Shown: piece by piece, positions 8,614 to 16,915 of the stretch | Position numbering within the stretch: position 1 is the first letter of the stretch | Layout of the letters: every line of letters starts with the position of its first letter | Assembly (NCBI RefSeq): GCF_000164135.1 | Contig: NZ_GG770554.1 | Coordinates: 1,031,123-1,095,122 of the forward strand | Source of the DNA: Mycobacterium parascrofulaceum ATCC BAA-614 | GTDB taxonomy: Bacteria > Actinomycetota > Actinomycetes > Mycobacteriales > Mycobacteriaceae | Direction: 5' to 3' | DNA length: 64,000 nucleotides | The notes under the pieces: model-generated | What the model was told of the DNA's origin: nothing | Databases searched by the model: none | The model's input: the letters and a program-made list of their open reading frames with translations, nothing else | Made by a program: the position numbers and the translations under genes

Positions 8614-10200
8614 ATGTGTCCCGACCGGAGCGGACCTCCCCGGCCCGCCGATTTCGGCGTCGAGAGTTTCACCGTGCCGGCCGTCCTCGATCGGCGTGCC
8701 GAGCAGCATCCCGACCGGGTGATGATGTCGATCGGCGGCGTCGACGTGACCTTCGAGCAGATGCGGCGGCGGTCCTGCGCCGCGGCGAAGATGCTCGCGG
8801 ACTTGGGTGTTGGCCGCGGTGACGGTGTGGCACTGTTCAGCGGTACGTGCCCGGCATGGGTCTACTTCTGGCTGGGTGCGGCACGCATCGGCGCGGTGAG
8901 CGCGGCCGTCAACGCGGCGAACAAGGGGGACTTCCTGCTGCAGGCCGTGCGGCTGTCACAGGCCAAAGTGATCCTGACCGACGCCGAGCGCCGGCCCCGG
9001 CTCGACGAGGTCGCCGGCGCGCTGGACCTCGTGCCGGCCGTTGTGCAGCAAGGCGATTCGCTGGACGCGGAGTTGGACCGGGGCACCGGCGGACCGGTCG
9101 TGGACGTCGGTGCGGCCGCGGGCGACCTGGGCTGCCTCTTCTACACCTCGGGCACCACCGGGCCGTCGAAAGCGGTCGCCACGACCTGGCATTACCTGTT
9201 CACGGTGGCCGCGACGGTCGCATCGGCCTGGGAGCTGCGCGCCGGGGAGGTGCTGTGGACGGCGATGCCGCTGTTTCACCTGAGCGCGGCGCCCAGCGTG
9301 CTGGCCCCGATGCTGCTGGGGGCGACGACGGCGCTGGCGCAGGCGTTTCACCCCGGGACGGTGTGGGACGACATCCGCGCCCGCAACGCGATCGGCTTCG
9401 CCGGGGCCGGCGCGATGGTGTCGATGCTGCAGAACCTGCCCGCGGATCCGCGCGACGCGCAACTCGCGCTGCGGTTCGTTTCCGCGGCGCCGATCGACCC
9501 GAAGTCCTATCGCGCCATCGAAAACCGTTACGGCTGCCGCATCGTCACGATGTACGGGATGACCGAGGCGTTTCCGATCGCCGTCAAGGGCCTGGCCGAC
9601 GAGGGGGTGCCCGGCACGTCGGGCAGGCCCAATCCACTTTTCGAGGTGCGCATCGTCGACGAAAGCGGCGACGCGCTGCCCGCCGGTGCGGTCGGCGAGA
9701 TCGCCTGCCGCCCTCGGCATCCGCACGTCATGAGCGAAGGGTATGTCGACCACGGCATGCGGGTGATCCAGCACCCGCACTGGTTTCGCACCGGCGACCT
9801 CGGTCGGCTCGACGCCGAGGGAAACCTGGCCTACGTCGACCGCCGAAAAGATTCGTTGCGCCGCCGCGGGGAAAACGTCTCCTCGGTCGAAGTGGAGGCC
9901 GTTGTCATGGGCCATCCCGCCGTGGCCGAAGCCGCCGCGGTCGGGGTGCCGAGCGCCTTGGGCGAAGACGACATCCTGATGGTTGTGACGTTGCGGCCCG
10001 GGGCCACAATGAATTTCACCGAGCTGCTGGATTTCTGCGCGGCCCGAATGCCGTACTTCTGCGTGCCCCGGTTCGTGGAGGTCGTCGGCGAACTCCCGAA
10101 GAATGTCATCGGGCGAACCCGCAAAGACTTGTTGCGCGAGCGGGGGGTGACTCGGGAGGCGTGGGATCGTGAAGCTCAGGGCTATATCGTTAGCCGGTGA
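8614..10200 (+). CDS. Acyl-CoA synthetase / AMP-dependent ligase (FadD-like)
   Basis: 528 aa. The adenylate-forming signature YTSGTTGPSKAV lies near residue 175, YGMTEAFPIA near 310, and TGDLGRLDAEGNLAYVDRRKDSLRR at the hinge, followed by a small C-terminal domain ending in NVIGRTRKDLL with the conserved lysine. It would convert an acid to its CoA ester through an acyl-AMP. The length and motifs fit the crotonobetaine/carnitine-CoA ligase-like branch. It starts 11 bp after the Rieske gene. Having both a ligase and a CoA-transferase in one island suggests two acids must be activated at different pathway steps. Confidence 0.92.
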   Translation: MCPDRSGPPRPADFGVESFTVPAVLDRRAEQHPDRVMMSIGGVDVTFEQMRRRSCAAAKMLADLGVGRGDGVALFSGTCPAWVYFWLGAARIGAVSAAVNAANKGDFLLQAVRLSQAKVILTDAERRPRLDEVAGALDLVPAVVQQGDSLDAELDRGTGGPVVDVGAAAGDLGCLFYTSGTTGPSKAVATTWHYLFTVAATVASAWELRAGEVLWTAMPLFHLSAAPSVLAPMLLGATTALAQAFHPGTVWDDIRARNAIGFAGAGAMVSMLQNLPADPRDAQLALRFVSAAPIDPKSYRAIENRYGCRIVTMYGMTEAFPIAVKGLADEGVPGTSGRPNPLFEVRIVDESGDALPAGAVGEIACRPRHPHVMSEGYVDHGMRVIQHPHWFRTGDLGRLDAEGNLAYVDRRKDSLRRRGENVSSVEVEAVVMGHPAVAEAAAVGVPSALGEDDILMVVTLRPGATMNFTELLDFCAARMPYFCVPRFVEVVGELPKNVIGRTRKDLLRERGVTREAWDREAQGYIVSR

Positions 10201-10220
10201 GTTACGTTAATGTTACGTAA
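10201..10220. promoter_or_regulatory. 11-bp phased direct repeats upstream of SnoaL/MaoC genes
   Basis: GTTACGTTA (10201-10209) and GTTACGTAA (10212-10220) are repeated at an 11-bp spacing, immediately after the ligase stop codon and about 75 bp upstream of the SnoaL gene. Read on the other strand they give TTACGTAAC and TAACGTAAC, close to the TTACATAAC pair upstream of fas at 17790. Such one-turn direct repeats are typical of OmpR/PhoB-type response regulators (GlnR and PhoP sites show this spacing). The regulator is not identified. Confidence 0.4.
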
Positions 10221-10292
10221 TCTTCGGTTAGTCAATTTAGTGTTGCACCATTTCCCTTGTTGGCGGCCATCCGGGAGAGGCTGGAGACCAAA

Positions 10293-10718
10293 ATGACCAT
10301 GTCCTACCAGGAACAGCAAATGCTGCAGGCCGCCATGGGTCGCGGCGCCATCCTCAACCTGAACGCGCGGCACAACCGGGCGTACTCCGAGGGCGACCGC
10401 GAGCGCTGGATCGCAACGTTCCGGCACTCCGGCGCCACCTATCAACGTGACGGCGAGACGTTCGACGATCTGCGTGCGGCGTTCGACGGCGGCGACGGGC
10501 AACGGCTGGTCACCGTAGACCACGAGATCCGCGTCGACGGCGTCAACGCGACACAGCGCTGCATCGCGGTGCTTTACGCCGCCATGTACGGCGACACCAC
10601 GCTGCGGGCCACCGGGATGTTCAGGGACACCCTGATCTACGAGCGTGGCGGCTGGTACTTCACTTCCCGCGCGCTGCAGTGGGATTCGGTGCCCAGCCGG
10701 CACCCGCTCGTCATGTGA
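10293..10718 (+). CDS. SnoaL-like/NTF2-fold protein
   Basis: 141 aa from ATG at 10293, which follows CTGGAGACC; a longer reading from 10257 lacks a ribosome site. The pattern of an N-terminal helix (LNLNARHNRAYSEGDRERWIATF) followed by beta strands and a terminal GGWYFTSRALQWDSV is typical of the NTF2/SnoaL fold seen in small polyketide cyclases, dehydratases and ketosteroid isomerase-like proteins. Its stop overlaps the start of the next gene by four bases, pointing to translational coupling with the MaoC pair. An isomerase or hydratase accessory role is inferred. Confidence 0.8.
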   Translation: MTMSYQEQQMLQAAMGRGAILNLNARHNRAYSEGDRERWIATFRHSGATYQRDGETFDDLRAAFDGGDGQRLVTVDHEIRVDGVNATQRCIAVLYAAMYGDTTLRATGMFRDTLIYERGGWYFTSRALQWDSVPSRHPLVM

Positions 10719-11254
10719 GCGGCGTGGACCCGGACCTCAGCTACCGGCTGGCCTTCGGCACCTACGAAGACGCGCTGCGGATGGTCGGTGCGACGAGCGA
10801 GCCGCGCACCGCGGCCACCGCAGTGAGCGGGGCGCGCATCCAGTTGTTCGCGGCGATGGTTCACGACGGCAATCGTTCCTACTGGGACACCGAGTTCGCC
10901 CGCCGGAGGTGGGGCGGTCTGCTGGCGCCGCCGGCCCTGCTGATGGGATGGCTGATCCCACCGCCATGGGAGCCGCAAGGCAGGCCGCCGGTGGCATCCC
11001 TGGTGCTGCGGGTGCCGCTGCCGGGGACCACATTCATCAACGCCGCCAACGACGTTGAGTTCCTCCAGCCCATCGTGGAGGGCGACGTGCTCACCGTCGT
11101 CGAGGAGCTGGTTTCGGTGTCACCCGAGAAGCGTACGCGCCTGGGGGTCGGACACTTCGTCGAGACGCTCGAGACCTATCGCCGCCAGGACGGGGCGGTG
11201 GTCGCCACGTCCCGAAACACCTTGTTCCGCTTCACGCCCGGAGCGGGCGCGTGA
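10715..11254 (+). CDS. MaoC-like dehydratase subunit (N-terminal hotdog type)
   Basis: 179 aa from GTG at 10715, overlapping the SnoaL stop in a GTGA. The sequence matches the FAS1-type or MaoC N-terminal-domain family: RRRWGGLLAPPALLMGWLIPPPW, then NAANDVEFLQPIVEGDVLTVVEELVSVSPEKRTRLG. This family usually lacks the catalytic Asp-His pair and pairs with a catalytic hotdog partner, as in HadA/HadB or ChsH1/ChsH2. The following gene supplies that partner, overlapping by four bases. Together they should hydrate an enoyl-CoA from the island's beta-oxidation. Confidence 0.85.
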   Translation: MSGVDPDLSYRLAFGTYEDALRMVGATSEPRTAATAVSGARIQLFAAMVHDGNRSYWDTEFARRRWGGLLAPPALLMGWLIPPPWEPQGRPPVASLVLRVPLPGTTFINAANDVEFLQPIVEGDVLTVVEELVSVSPEKRTRLGVGHFVETLETYRRQDGAVVATSRNTLFRFTPGAGA

Positions 11255-11706
11255 GCGACGGCGGCCTGGACTTCGACCAGATCGCCGTCCCGGTCGACCT
11301 GCCCGAGATCGTCGACGAGATCAGCTACCAGCGCGTGGTGGAGAACGCCGGAGCGACGTGGGACTACTTCCCGGGCCATTTCGACCCGGAATACGCTCGG
11401 CGCCAGGGTAATCCGACGATCTATGTCAACACGATGCATCTCGCCGGCTTCGCCGACCGCATCGCCACCGACTGGGCGGGGCCGAGCAGTCGCGTGGTGC
11501 GCCGCTCGTTGCGGCTGACGGGCTCGGTGTATGCCGGTGACACCATGATCGGCCGGGGACGCGCCGTCGCCAAGCGGCGCGACACCTCGGTGGACCCGCC
11601 GCGTTGCCTCGTCGACATCGAAATCCACGTGACGAATCAGCGCGGCGTGCTGTGCTGCCCGGTCGAGCTCACGCTGCAGGTGCCGGAGAGCGGGCGGGCG
11701 ACCTAG
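11251..11706 (+). CDS. MaoC-like enoyl-CoA hydratase subunit (catalytic hotdog)
   Basis: 151 aa from GTG at 11251, in a four-base GTGA overlap with the preceding gene. The motif WDYFPGHFDPEYAR matches the hydratase-2 active site, with Asp and His at the usual spacing for (R)-specific hydratases, and TIYVNTMHLAGFADR follows as the central hotdog helix. It is probably the catalytic half of a heteromeric hydratase with the upstream protein. It ends 24 bp before the convergent aldehyde dehydrogenase gene. Confidence 0.85.
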   Translation: MSDGGLDFDQIAVPVDLPEIVDEISYQRVVENAGATWDYFPGHFDPEYARRQGNPTIYVNTMHLAGFADRIATDWAGPSSRVVRRSLRLTGSVYAGDTMIGRGRAVAKRRDTSVDPPRCLVDIEIHVTNQRGVLCCPVELTLQVPESGRAT

Positions 11707-11729
11707 GCGAAGGGCGTCACGGACGGCGG

Positions 11730-13196
11730 TTAGAGCGGCGGCAGCTGCCCCTTGCACACCAGCGTCTGAAGCTCGACGTATTCGTGCAGGCCCTCGGGGC
11801 CGAATTCGCGTCCGATGCCCGACTGCTTGAAGCCGCCGAACGGGGCGCCGATGTCCAGCGTGTACATGTTGATCCCGTAGGTGCCGGTGCGCACGCCCGC
11901 CGCGATCTCCAGGCCGTGTGCGACGTCGGAGGTCCACACCGACCCGGCCAGACCGTAGTCGCTCTCGTTGGCGATGCGGATCGCATCGTCCTCGTCGCGG
12001 TAGCGCAGCACCGTCAGCACCGGGCCGAAGATCTCCTCACGGGCGATGCGCATGTCGTTGGTCGCGTCGGCGAACAGGGTCGGCCGCACGTACCAGCCCC
12101 GTGTCGACGGGCTGTCCTGGCCGCCGAGGACGACGCGGGCGCCTTCGGCCTGACCGGACTTGATGTAGTCCTGGACGCGGCGTTGTTGTCGTTGCGCGAC
12201 AAGGGGTCCGATGTCGGTGGTGTCGTCGGCCGGATCGCCGACATTGAGGGCCGACATCATGTCGGCGAGAGCCTCGACCACCTCGTCGTGCCGGCGGTCA
12301 CTGACCAGGATCCGGGTCTGCGCGACGCAGGCCTGGCCGTTGTTCATCAGGCCCGCGGTCTTCAGCCCGGCGACGGTCTTGCCGATGTCGGCGTCGTCGA
12401 GGATGATCGCCGCGGACTTGCCGCCCAGTTCGAGACTCACGCGTTTGAGCTGCTCGCCGCACAGCGCGGCGATGCGGCGCCCGACGGTGCTCGACCCGGT
12501 GAACGCGATCTTGTCCACCCCGGGGTGGCGCACCAGCGCCTCGCCGATCTCGGGCCCGCCGGGCAACACCGAAACCACCCCGTCGGGCAGGTCCAGCTGC
12601 TCGATCATTTCAGCCAACCACAAAGCGTCCAAAGGGGTTTCGGGCGCGGGTTTGATGATGACCGCGCAGCCCGCGATCAACGCCGGGATCAGCTTGGGCA
12701 TGATCAAAAATTGCGGAACGTTCCACGGCACGATGGCGCCGACCACCCCGACGGGTGCCCTGCGCAGGTGCACCTCGCCGAGCACGCCCTGGCGCCGTTC
12801 CTCCCACGGAAACTCGCGCGCGGCGGCCAGGGCCAGATGGATGAGCGACGCCGCGGCCGCCCCCTGGCCCATTCGGCTGAAACTGCGCGGCGAACCCATC
12901 TCGTCGGTGATCAGGTCGGCCATCTCCTCGATGTGGCCGGCGTAGATCGCGGCGAGCTGTTCGACCTTGGCCATCCGCTCGGCGTGGGTCATCCGGGGCC
13001 ACGGGCCGCGGTCGAAGGCCTGACGCGCGGCGGCGACGGCGGCGTCGACGTCCTCGGGCCCGGCCACTTGGACGTGGCCGACCGGTTCTTCGGAGTGCGG
13101 GGAGATGACGGCGAGCTGTTGGGGGCTGGCGGGTTTGCGCCACTGACCGCCAATGAAGAGTTCGTCGTAATACCGGTGGCCGGTGTTGTCTGTCAT
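11730..13196 (-). CDS. NAD(P)-dependent aldehyde dehydrogenase
   Basis: 488 aa from ATG at 13196, chosen for its GAGGAAG ribosome site; an upstream in-frame extension to 13265 would run through the operator. The sequence has the ALDH motifs VPWN (157-160), LELGGKS with general base Glu256, NNGQACVAQTRI with catalytic Cys290, and EEIFGPVLTV. It would oxidise an aldehyde, perhaps from terminal hydroxylation of a side chain. It is divergent from the AttH-like gene with a perfect inverted repeat between them. Confidence 0.95.
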   Translation of the reverse strand: MTDNTGHRYYDELFIGGQWRKPASPQQLAVISPHSEEPVGHVQVAGPEDVDAAVAAARQAFDRGPWPRMTHAERMAKVEQLAAIYAGHIEEMADLITDEMGSPRSFSRMGQGAAAASLIHLALAAAREFPWEERRQGVLGEVHLRRAPVGVVGAIVPWNVPQFLIMPKLIPALIAGCAVIIKPAPETPLDALWLAEMIEQLDLPDGVVSVLPGGPEIGEALVRHPGVDKIAFTGSSTVGRRIAALCGEQLKRVSLELGGKSAAIILDDADIGKTVAGLKTAGLMNNGQACVAQTRILVSDRRHDEVVEALADMMSALNVGDPADDTTDIGPLVAQRQQRRVQDYIKSGQAEGARVVLGGQDSPSTRGWYVRPTLFADATNDMRIAREEIFGPVLTVLRYRDEDDAIRIANESDYGLAGSVWTSDVAHGLEIAAGVRTGTYGINMYTLDIGAPFGGFKQSGIGREFGPEGLHEYVELQTLVCKGQLPPL

Positions 13197-13244
13197 CGGG
13201 CACTTCCTCGAGGGGGTTGGGCGCAGAGAGCCAGTGACCGGGAA

Positions 13245-13272
13245 TTTCGCTATTGACGCTAACATAGCGAAA
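13245..13272. promoter_or_regulatory. Perfect 9-bp inverted repeat between ALDH and AttH-like genes
   Basis: TTTCGCTAT (13245-13253) and ATAGCGAAA (13264-13272) are exact inverted arms around a 10-bp spacer, centred in the 94-bp gap between two divergent start codons. The core GCTA/TAGC resembles the other sites of the island (872, 3355, 7382), though the flanks differ, so it may be bound by the same or a related regulator. Confidence 0.6.
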
Positions 13273-13290
13273 AAAGCAGCGAGGCCCGAT

Positions 13291-14637
13291 ATGAACAGCG
13301 ATTGGCGCAGTTACCCCTTCCAGTTGGTGCCCGGCGACAGCCAGCTGGATTTTCCCGCCGCCGAGGGCGAGCATCCGGATCAGGAGTCGGACACCTGGTT
13401 CATCGCCGGACAGCTGGACGCCGCCGAGACCGGGCGGTCGTTCGCCTTCCTGACCATCTTCAACAAAAACCGTCCCGGCGGCACGGTGGTCGCCGACTTC
13501 TACACGATGGCGCTGTTCGACCTGGATTCCGGCGATTACGGCACCTATACCGATTACGACATGCCGCCGGCCAGCCTGGAACCGGGGGCCCCGCGCAAGC
13601 TGGCGCTGGTCCCGGGGTATCTCGACATCCACTACTCCAGCGGGGTCGGCACCGCGTCGTGGACCACGTGCCGCGACGCCGACGGGGGACTGCTGCCGTA
13701 CACCTACCGCGTCAGCCTGGTCGGGGAGGACCAGGCGGGTCGCCCCATGCGGCTGGACCTGGCCGTCACCCCCACGCGTGCGCCGACGCCGGTGGGCGCC
13801 TCGACGTACAACGGGAAGATCTGCTGCTTCGGTCAGGACGAAACCTATTCGTATTTCCAGACCGGCATGGCGATGACCGGCACGTTGCGCTGGGGCGATC
13901 TGGTCCAGCAGGTTTCGGGCAGCAGCGGGCACATCGACCGGCAGTGGTTCCCGAAATACGCCGGCGGCGGCGGGACCGGGGGAGACCCGCGCGCCCGGTC
14001 CCATGAATGGCGCACCATCAACTTCGACAACGGGGTGGACCTGAGCATCTGGCGGCAGTTCGACCGCACCAACGGCAATGCGCTGCAACCGTTTACCGGC
14101 GTGACGACCAGTCATCCCGACCCGGCGATACCGCCGGAATGCGCCGAAGACGTCGAGGTGACGGTCAGCAGCTATGTGCGATGGCCCGAAGCCGTGCGAC
14201 CGCTGGTGCGGCCGCAGGCGCCCGCCCGCTACCTGCCGGACCGGCACCGGATCACCTGTCGCACCTTGCAACTCGACATCGTCGGGGAGCCGCTGGTGCC
14301 CGCCCCGGCGCACGGCCTGCCGATCGAATACATGGAGGGTCCGTACCGCTACAGCGGAACGCTGTGGGGTAAACCCGTGACCGGCTTCGCCTTCAACGAG
14401 CGCTCGCTGGCCCTGTACCGGGACTGGGAGTTGGTCGAGGTGCTGGCCACCACCGTCACCGACATGGAGCCGGCCGGCCGGGACCTGCAATCGGTGGCGG
14501 ATGTGTTGGGCCAGCTGCTGGCCGCCGGCCGGCGACGCGAAGCGGCCGAGCTGCTGGCCGGGGTGAAGCCCGTCGAAAGCGGCTCGCTGACAACCCTTCT
14601 CGAGGACCTGATCGCCGTGCTGTCCGCGGCCGATTGA
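13291..14637 (+). CDS. AttH/CrtC-like lipocalin-fold protein
   Basis: 448 aa from ATG at 13291 with GAGG seven bases upstream. The protein resembles the AttH/hydroxyneurosporene synthase (CrtC) group: an early SDTWFIAGQLDAAETGRSFAF strand pair, PTPVGASTYNGKICCFGQDETYSYFQT in the middle and SGHIDRQWFPKY followed by HEWRTINFDNGVDLSIWRQF. CrtC members hydrate or act on terpenoid double bonds; many actinobacterial relatives are uncharacterised. There is no signal peptide, so it should be cytoplasmic. The link to terpenoid chemistry fits a terpenoid or steroid-like substrate for the island, but this is inference. Confidence 0.75.
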   Translation: MNSDWRSYPFQLVPGDSQLDFPAAEGEHPDQESDTWFIAGQLDAAETGRSFAFLTIFNKNRPGGTVVADFYTMALFDLDSGDYGTYTDYDMPPASLEPGAPRKLALVPGYLDIHYSSGVGTASWTTCRDADGGLLPYTYRVSLVGEDQAGRPMRLDLAVTPTRAPTPVGASTYNGKICCFGQDETYSYFQTGMAMTGTLRWGDLVQQVSGSSGHIDRQWFPKYAGGGGTGGDPRARSHEWRTINFDNGVDLSIWRQFDRTNGNALQPFTGVTTSHPDPAIPPECAEDVEVTVSSYVRWPEAVRPLVRPQAPARYLPDRHRITCRTLQLDIVGEPLVPAPAHGLPIEYMEGPYRYSGTLWGKPVTGFAFNERSLALYRDWELVEVLATTVTDMEPAGRDLQSVADVLGQLLAAGRRREAAELLAGVKPVESGSLTTLLEDLIAVLSAAD

Positions 14638-14700
14638 GGGCGGAGCGGCCCGCCGAGACGGAAGATCAGCGAGGGTCTACTCGACGTTGGCGCCGCGAAT

Positions 14701-15912
14701 CTACGGTCTCGGCGAGGTGGGGTCCGCGGCAAGTGCACGGTCCCATGCGTTGTGGCGATGCTGCAGCCCGGGCTCGTTGCGACCGAACCGCAGGTGGTCG
14801 CTGACGCCCGACTCGAGATTGGCCTGCAGGGCCTCGACCAGCCGGTAGTCCTCGTCGCGAACGGTGGCGTGGGCGTACTCGAACACGGCCTGCGCGCCGG
14901 CGGCCACCGATTCGTCGGAAACGTCCAGCGGTGTCGAGTTCTGGTGCACGGTGATCGATCTTCCCGGCCGGTCGCCAGGGTAGATCCGGAACAGCTCGCC
15001 GTTGGCGATGGTCACCGACAGCACGATGTTGGGGAACAGCGCGTAGATGACGACCATGTTCTGGAACGGATCCCACTGCTCTTCCGGGGCGTCGTCCAGC
15101 GCCAGGATGGTGTTGAGCGGGAAGATCAACCGGTGGTGCGGTCCGAACGCGTCGAAGACCGTGCAGTTGCTGCGGGCGATGGTGGCGAAGGTCTGCTGGT
15201 GCACGGTGGCGAAGTGGTAGTTCTCGGAGAACGTGTCGACCGCGAGCTTCCAGTTGATCGGGCAGTCGAGCACCTTCTCACCCAGCGGCGACCACCGCCC
15301 GATGCCCCAGGAATCGAGCTCGTCGGCCAGCGGGCCCAGATGTGCGGCGACGTCCAGCTCGGCCCCGGGATCCAGTGCGACCCAGAGGAATCCGGCGAAC
15401 TCGGTGGCCGGAAGCTCGGTCAGACCGTCGGACTTGACGGCTGCGCTGTCGATGCGGCGACCCGCTGCGCCCGGCTTCGCCGCGCTTGCGATCGCCGCGC
15501 CGGGAAAGCCCTCGCGGCCGGGCAAGCCGACCAACCGGCCGGTGTTGTCGTACGTCCACGCGTGATACGGGCAGGTGAACCGCTTCGCGCTGCCGCAGCC
15601 CGTCGCGACCCGGGACTGGCGGTGCAGACAGACGTTGTTGAAGGCCCTGACCGACCCGTCGGCCGTCCGGGTCAACAGGATCGAGCGGCCCATCACCGTC
15701 TTCGTGCAGTACGCGCCGGGGGCGGGCAGTTCCGAGACGTAACCGACCAACTGCGGGCTGGCCATCACCATGGCCCGGTCCCGGTCGTGGCGTTCGGCCG
15801 ACGTGTAGCTCCGTGCCTCGACCCGGTGTTCCGTCGGGGCGAGGTCGGTGGTCTTGTCCCGCGCCAGCTTCAACGCGCGGCGGGTGAGGTCGATCAGCTG
15901 GTCGCGTTCCAT
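14701..15912 (-). CDS. Rieske ring-hydroxylating oxygenase alpha subunit
   Basis: 403 aa, ATG at 15912. The Rieske cluster ligands are C95-x-H97 and C114-x-x-H117 (VCLHRQSRV, TCPYHAWTY), and the iron site is in FSENYHFATVH. The arrangement is that of aromatic-ring or carnitine-type oxygenases. Residues 139-152 (AAIASAAKPGAAGR) are encoded by a copy of a GC-rich repeat also found in tandem at 44.1 kb and look like an in-frame insertion between the Rieske and catalytic domains. It is divergent from the merR gene across a 40-bp gap with a perfect dyad, so the MerR protein probably controls it. Confidence 0.9.
   Translation of the reverse strand: MERDQLIDLTRRALKLARDKTTDLAPTEHRVEARSYTSAERHDRDRAMVMASPQLVGYVSELPAPGAYCTKTVMGRSILLTRTADGSVRAFNNVCLHRQSRVATGCGSAKRFTCPYHAWTYDNTGRLVGLPGREGFPGAAIASAAKPGAAGRRIDSAAVKSDGLTELPATEFAGFLWVALDPGAELDVAAHLGPLADELDSWGIGRWSPLGEKVLDCPINWKLAVDTFSENYHFATVHQQTFATIARSNCTVFDAFGPHHRLIFPLNTILALDDAPEEQWDPFQNMVVIYALFPNIVLSVTIANGELFRIYPGDRPGRSITVHQNSTPLDVSDESVAAGAQAVFEYAHATVRDEDYRLVEALQANLESGVSDHLRFGRNEPGLQHRHNAWDRALAADPTSPRP
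15458..15496. repeat. Interspersed GC-rich repeat copy inside the Rieske gene
   Basis: Over 39 bp this segment matches the reverse complement of the 56-bp tandem repeat unit at 44131-44335 with about four mismatches; the shared core contains CGACCCGC, GCGCCCGGCT and GCGATCGC. The copy keeps the reading frame open and adds an Ala/Gly-rich stretch to the protein. Confidence 0.75.
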
Positions 15913-15924
15913 CCGCCCAGTACA

Positions 15925-15947
15925 GACCTTGTCACAGTTGTAAGGTC
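15925..15947. promoter_or_regulatory. MerR-type dyad operator
   Basis: GACCTT (15925-15930) and AAGGTC (15942-15947) are perfect 6-bp arms with an 11-bp spacer, lying in the 40-bp gap between the divergent Rieske and merR genes and ending six bases before the merR GTG. MerR regulators bind such dyads inside elongated promoter spacers, so this is probably the merR operator, controlling both directions. Confidence 0.65.
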
Positions 15948-15952
15948 AAGGC

Positions 15953-16855
15953 GTGGCTGAGCAGTTGCTGATTGGCGACGTCACGGCCCTGACGGGGATC
16001 GCCTCCGGTCGCATTCGCCACTACGAGAAAATCGGCCTGCTGCGCGCCGAACATCTGTCCAACGGCTATCGGGTCTTCGATGCGGAGCAGGTGCTCGATC
16101 TGCTGCGCATCGACCTGATGAGAAGTCTCGGCGTCGGCATCAACGACATTCAGCGCTTGGTCGCGGGTGGCCGCACCACGTTGGCGGGTGTTCTCGACGA
16201 GCACCGGACTTTGTTGGTGCGGCAGCGCGACCGGCTGGACCAGTTGATCGCGGCGATCGACCGATCGCGCGCCGCCACCGACTGCGCCGATGCCGACGTC
16301 AACGAGGACATCCTGCGGAGGCTGGCGACCACACACCGCGACAGCATCGGTGTCATCGGTCGGCTCAGCGCGCCGCTGTCCGAGCCCGTCGCTGCCATGT
16401 ACGCCGACCTGTTCGACGAGTGGAAACTGCCGGTTCCGGCCTTGTTCGGGCAGATGGTGCTGCCGCCGGCCGCCAGCACGCTGCTGGGGGAGCTCGCCGA
16501 GACGCCGGGTCGGCAGGTGCTGTTCGATCGGTTGCGCGGCCTGGCCGGCGACGTCGTCGGGTTGGGTGACGATCTCGCGGCCGCAACCAAACTCGCCCAC
16601 AGCTGGATCGACCGCCAAGTGGCGGATCCGCTCCCCGACGACGTGGTCGGCGTGCTGCGGGGCGTGCAGCCGTCGTTGGAGCGTGACCCGGTGATCGTCC
16701 AGGGCTTCCGGACGTGGGCGGGGTCGATCAACGCGGCCGCGGCCCACTTCCTGGACGAGGTCGCCCGCCAGGCCGCTCGCCGCGGCCTCGAGGCGGTGAG
16801 CGTCATCGTCCTGCCCGCGCTGCCGCCCGCCCAAACCGAGAATGCGGCACTGTGA
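15953..16855 (+). CDS. MerR family transcriptional regulator
   Basis: 300 aa, GTG start at 15953. The N-terminus carries the MerR winged helix: IGDVTALTGIASGRIRHYEKIGLLRAEHLSNGYRVFDAEQVLDLLRIDLMRSLGV, with the RHYEKIGL signature. A dimerisation helix follows (about residues 75-105). The long C-terminal part (110-300) has no cysteine metal site and is probably a ligand-sensing domain; I do not recognise its ligand class. The short gap with a perfect dyad to the divergent Rieske gene suggests control of that enzyme. Confidence 0.9.
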   Translation: MAEQLLIGDVTALTGIASGRIRHYEKIGLLRAEHLSNGYRVFDAEQVLDLLRIDLMRSLGVGINDIQRLVAGGRTTLAGVLDEHRTLLVRQRDRLDQLIAAIDRSRAATDCADADVNEDILRRLATTHRDSIGVIGRLSAPLSEPVAAMYADLFDEWKLPVPALFGQMVLPPAASTLLGELAETPGRQVLFDRLRGLAGDVVGLGDDLAAATKLAHSWIDRQVADPLPDDVVGVLRGVQPSLERDPVIVQGFRTWAGSINAAAAHFLDEVARQAARRGLEAVSVIVLPALPPAQTENAAL

Positions 16856-16902
16856 TGCAGATGTGACCCGTGTGGTCAATGTGCCAGATGGTGTTCCTGT
16901 CG

Positions 16903-16908
16903 TACCCT
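16903..16908 (+). promoter_or_regulatory. -10 element for leaderless DUF1906 transcript
   Basis: TACCCT ends seven bases before the GTG at 16916. In mycobacteria this spacing (-10 hexamer then start codon about 7 nt later) marks leaderless transcripts, and no ribosome site precedes the GTG. This supports the chosen start. Confidence 0.5.
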
Positions 16909-16915
16909 GTCGCTT

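Noticed and set aside
12610..14490. 626-codon minus-strand frame over the ALDH and AttH-like genes
   Set aside because: It crosses the operator and is antisense to the AttH-like gene. The ALDH is read in another frame with full motifs.
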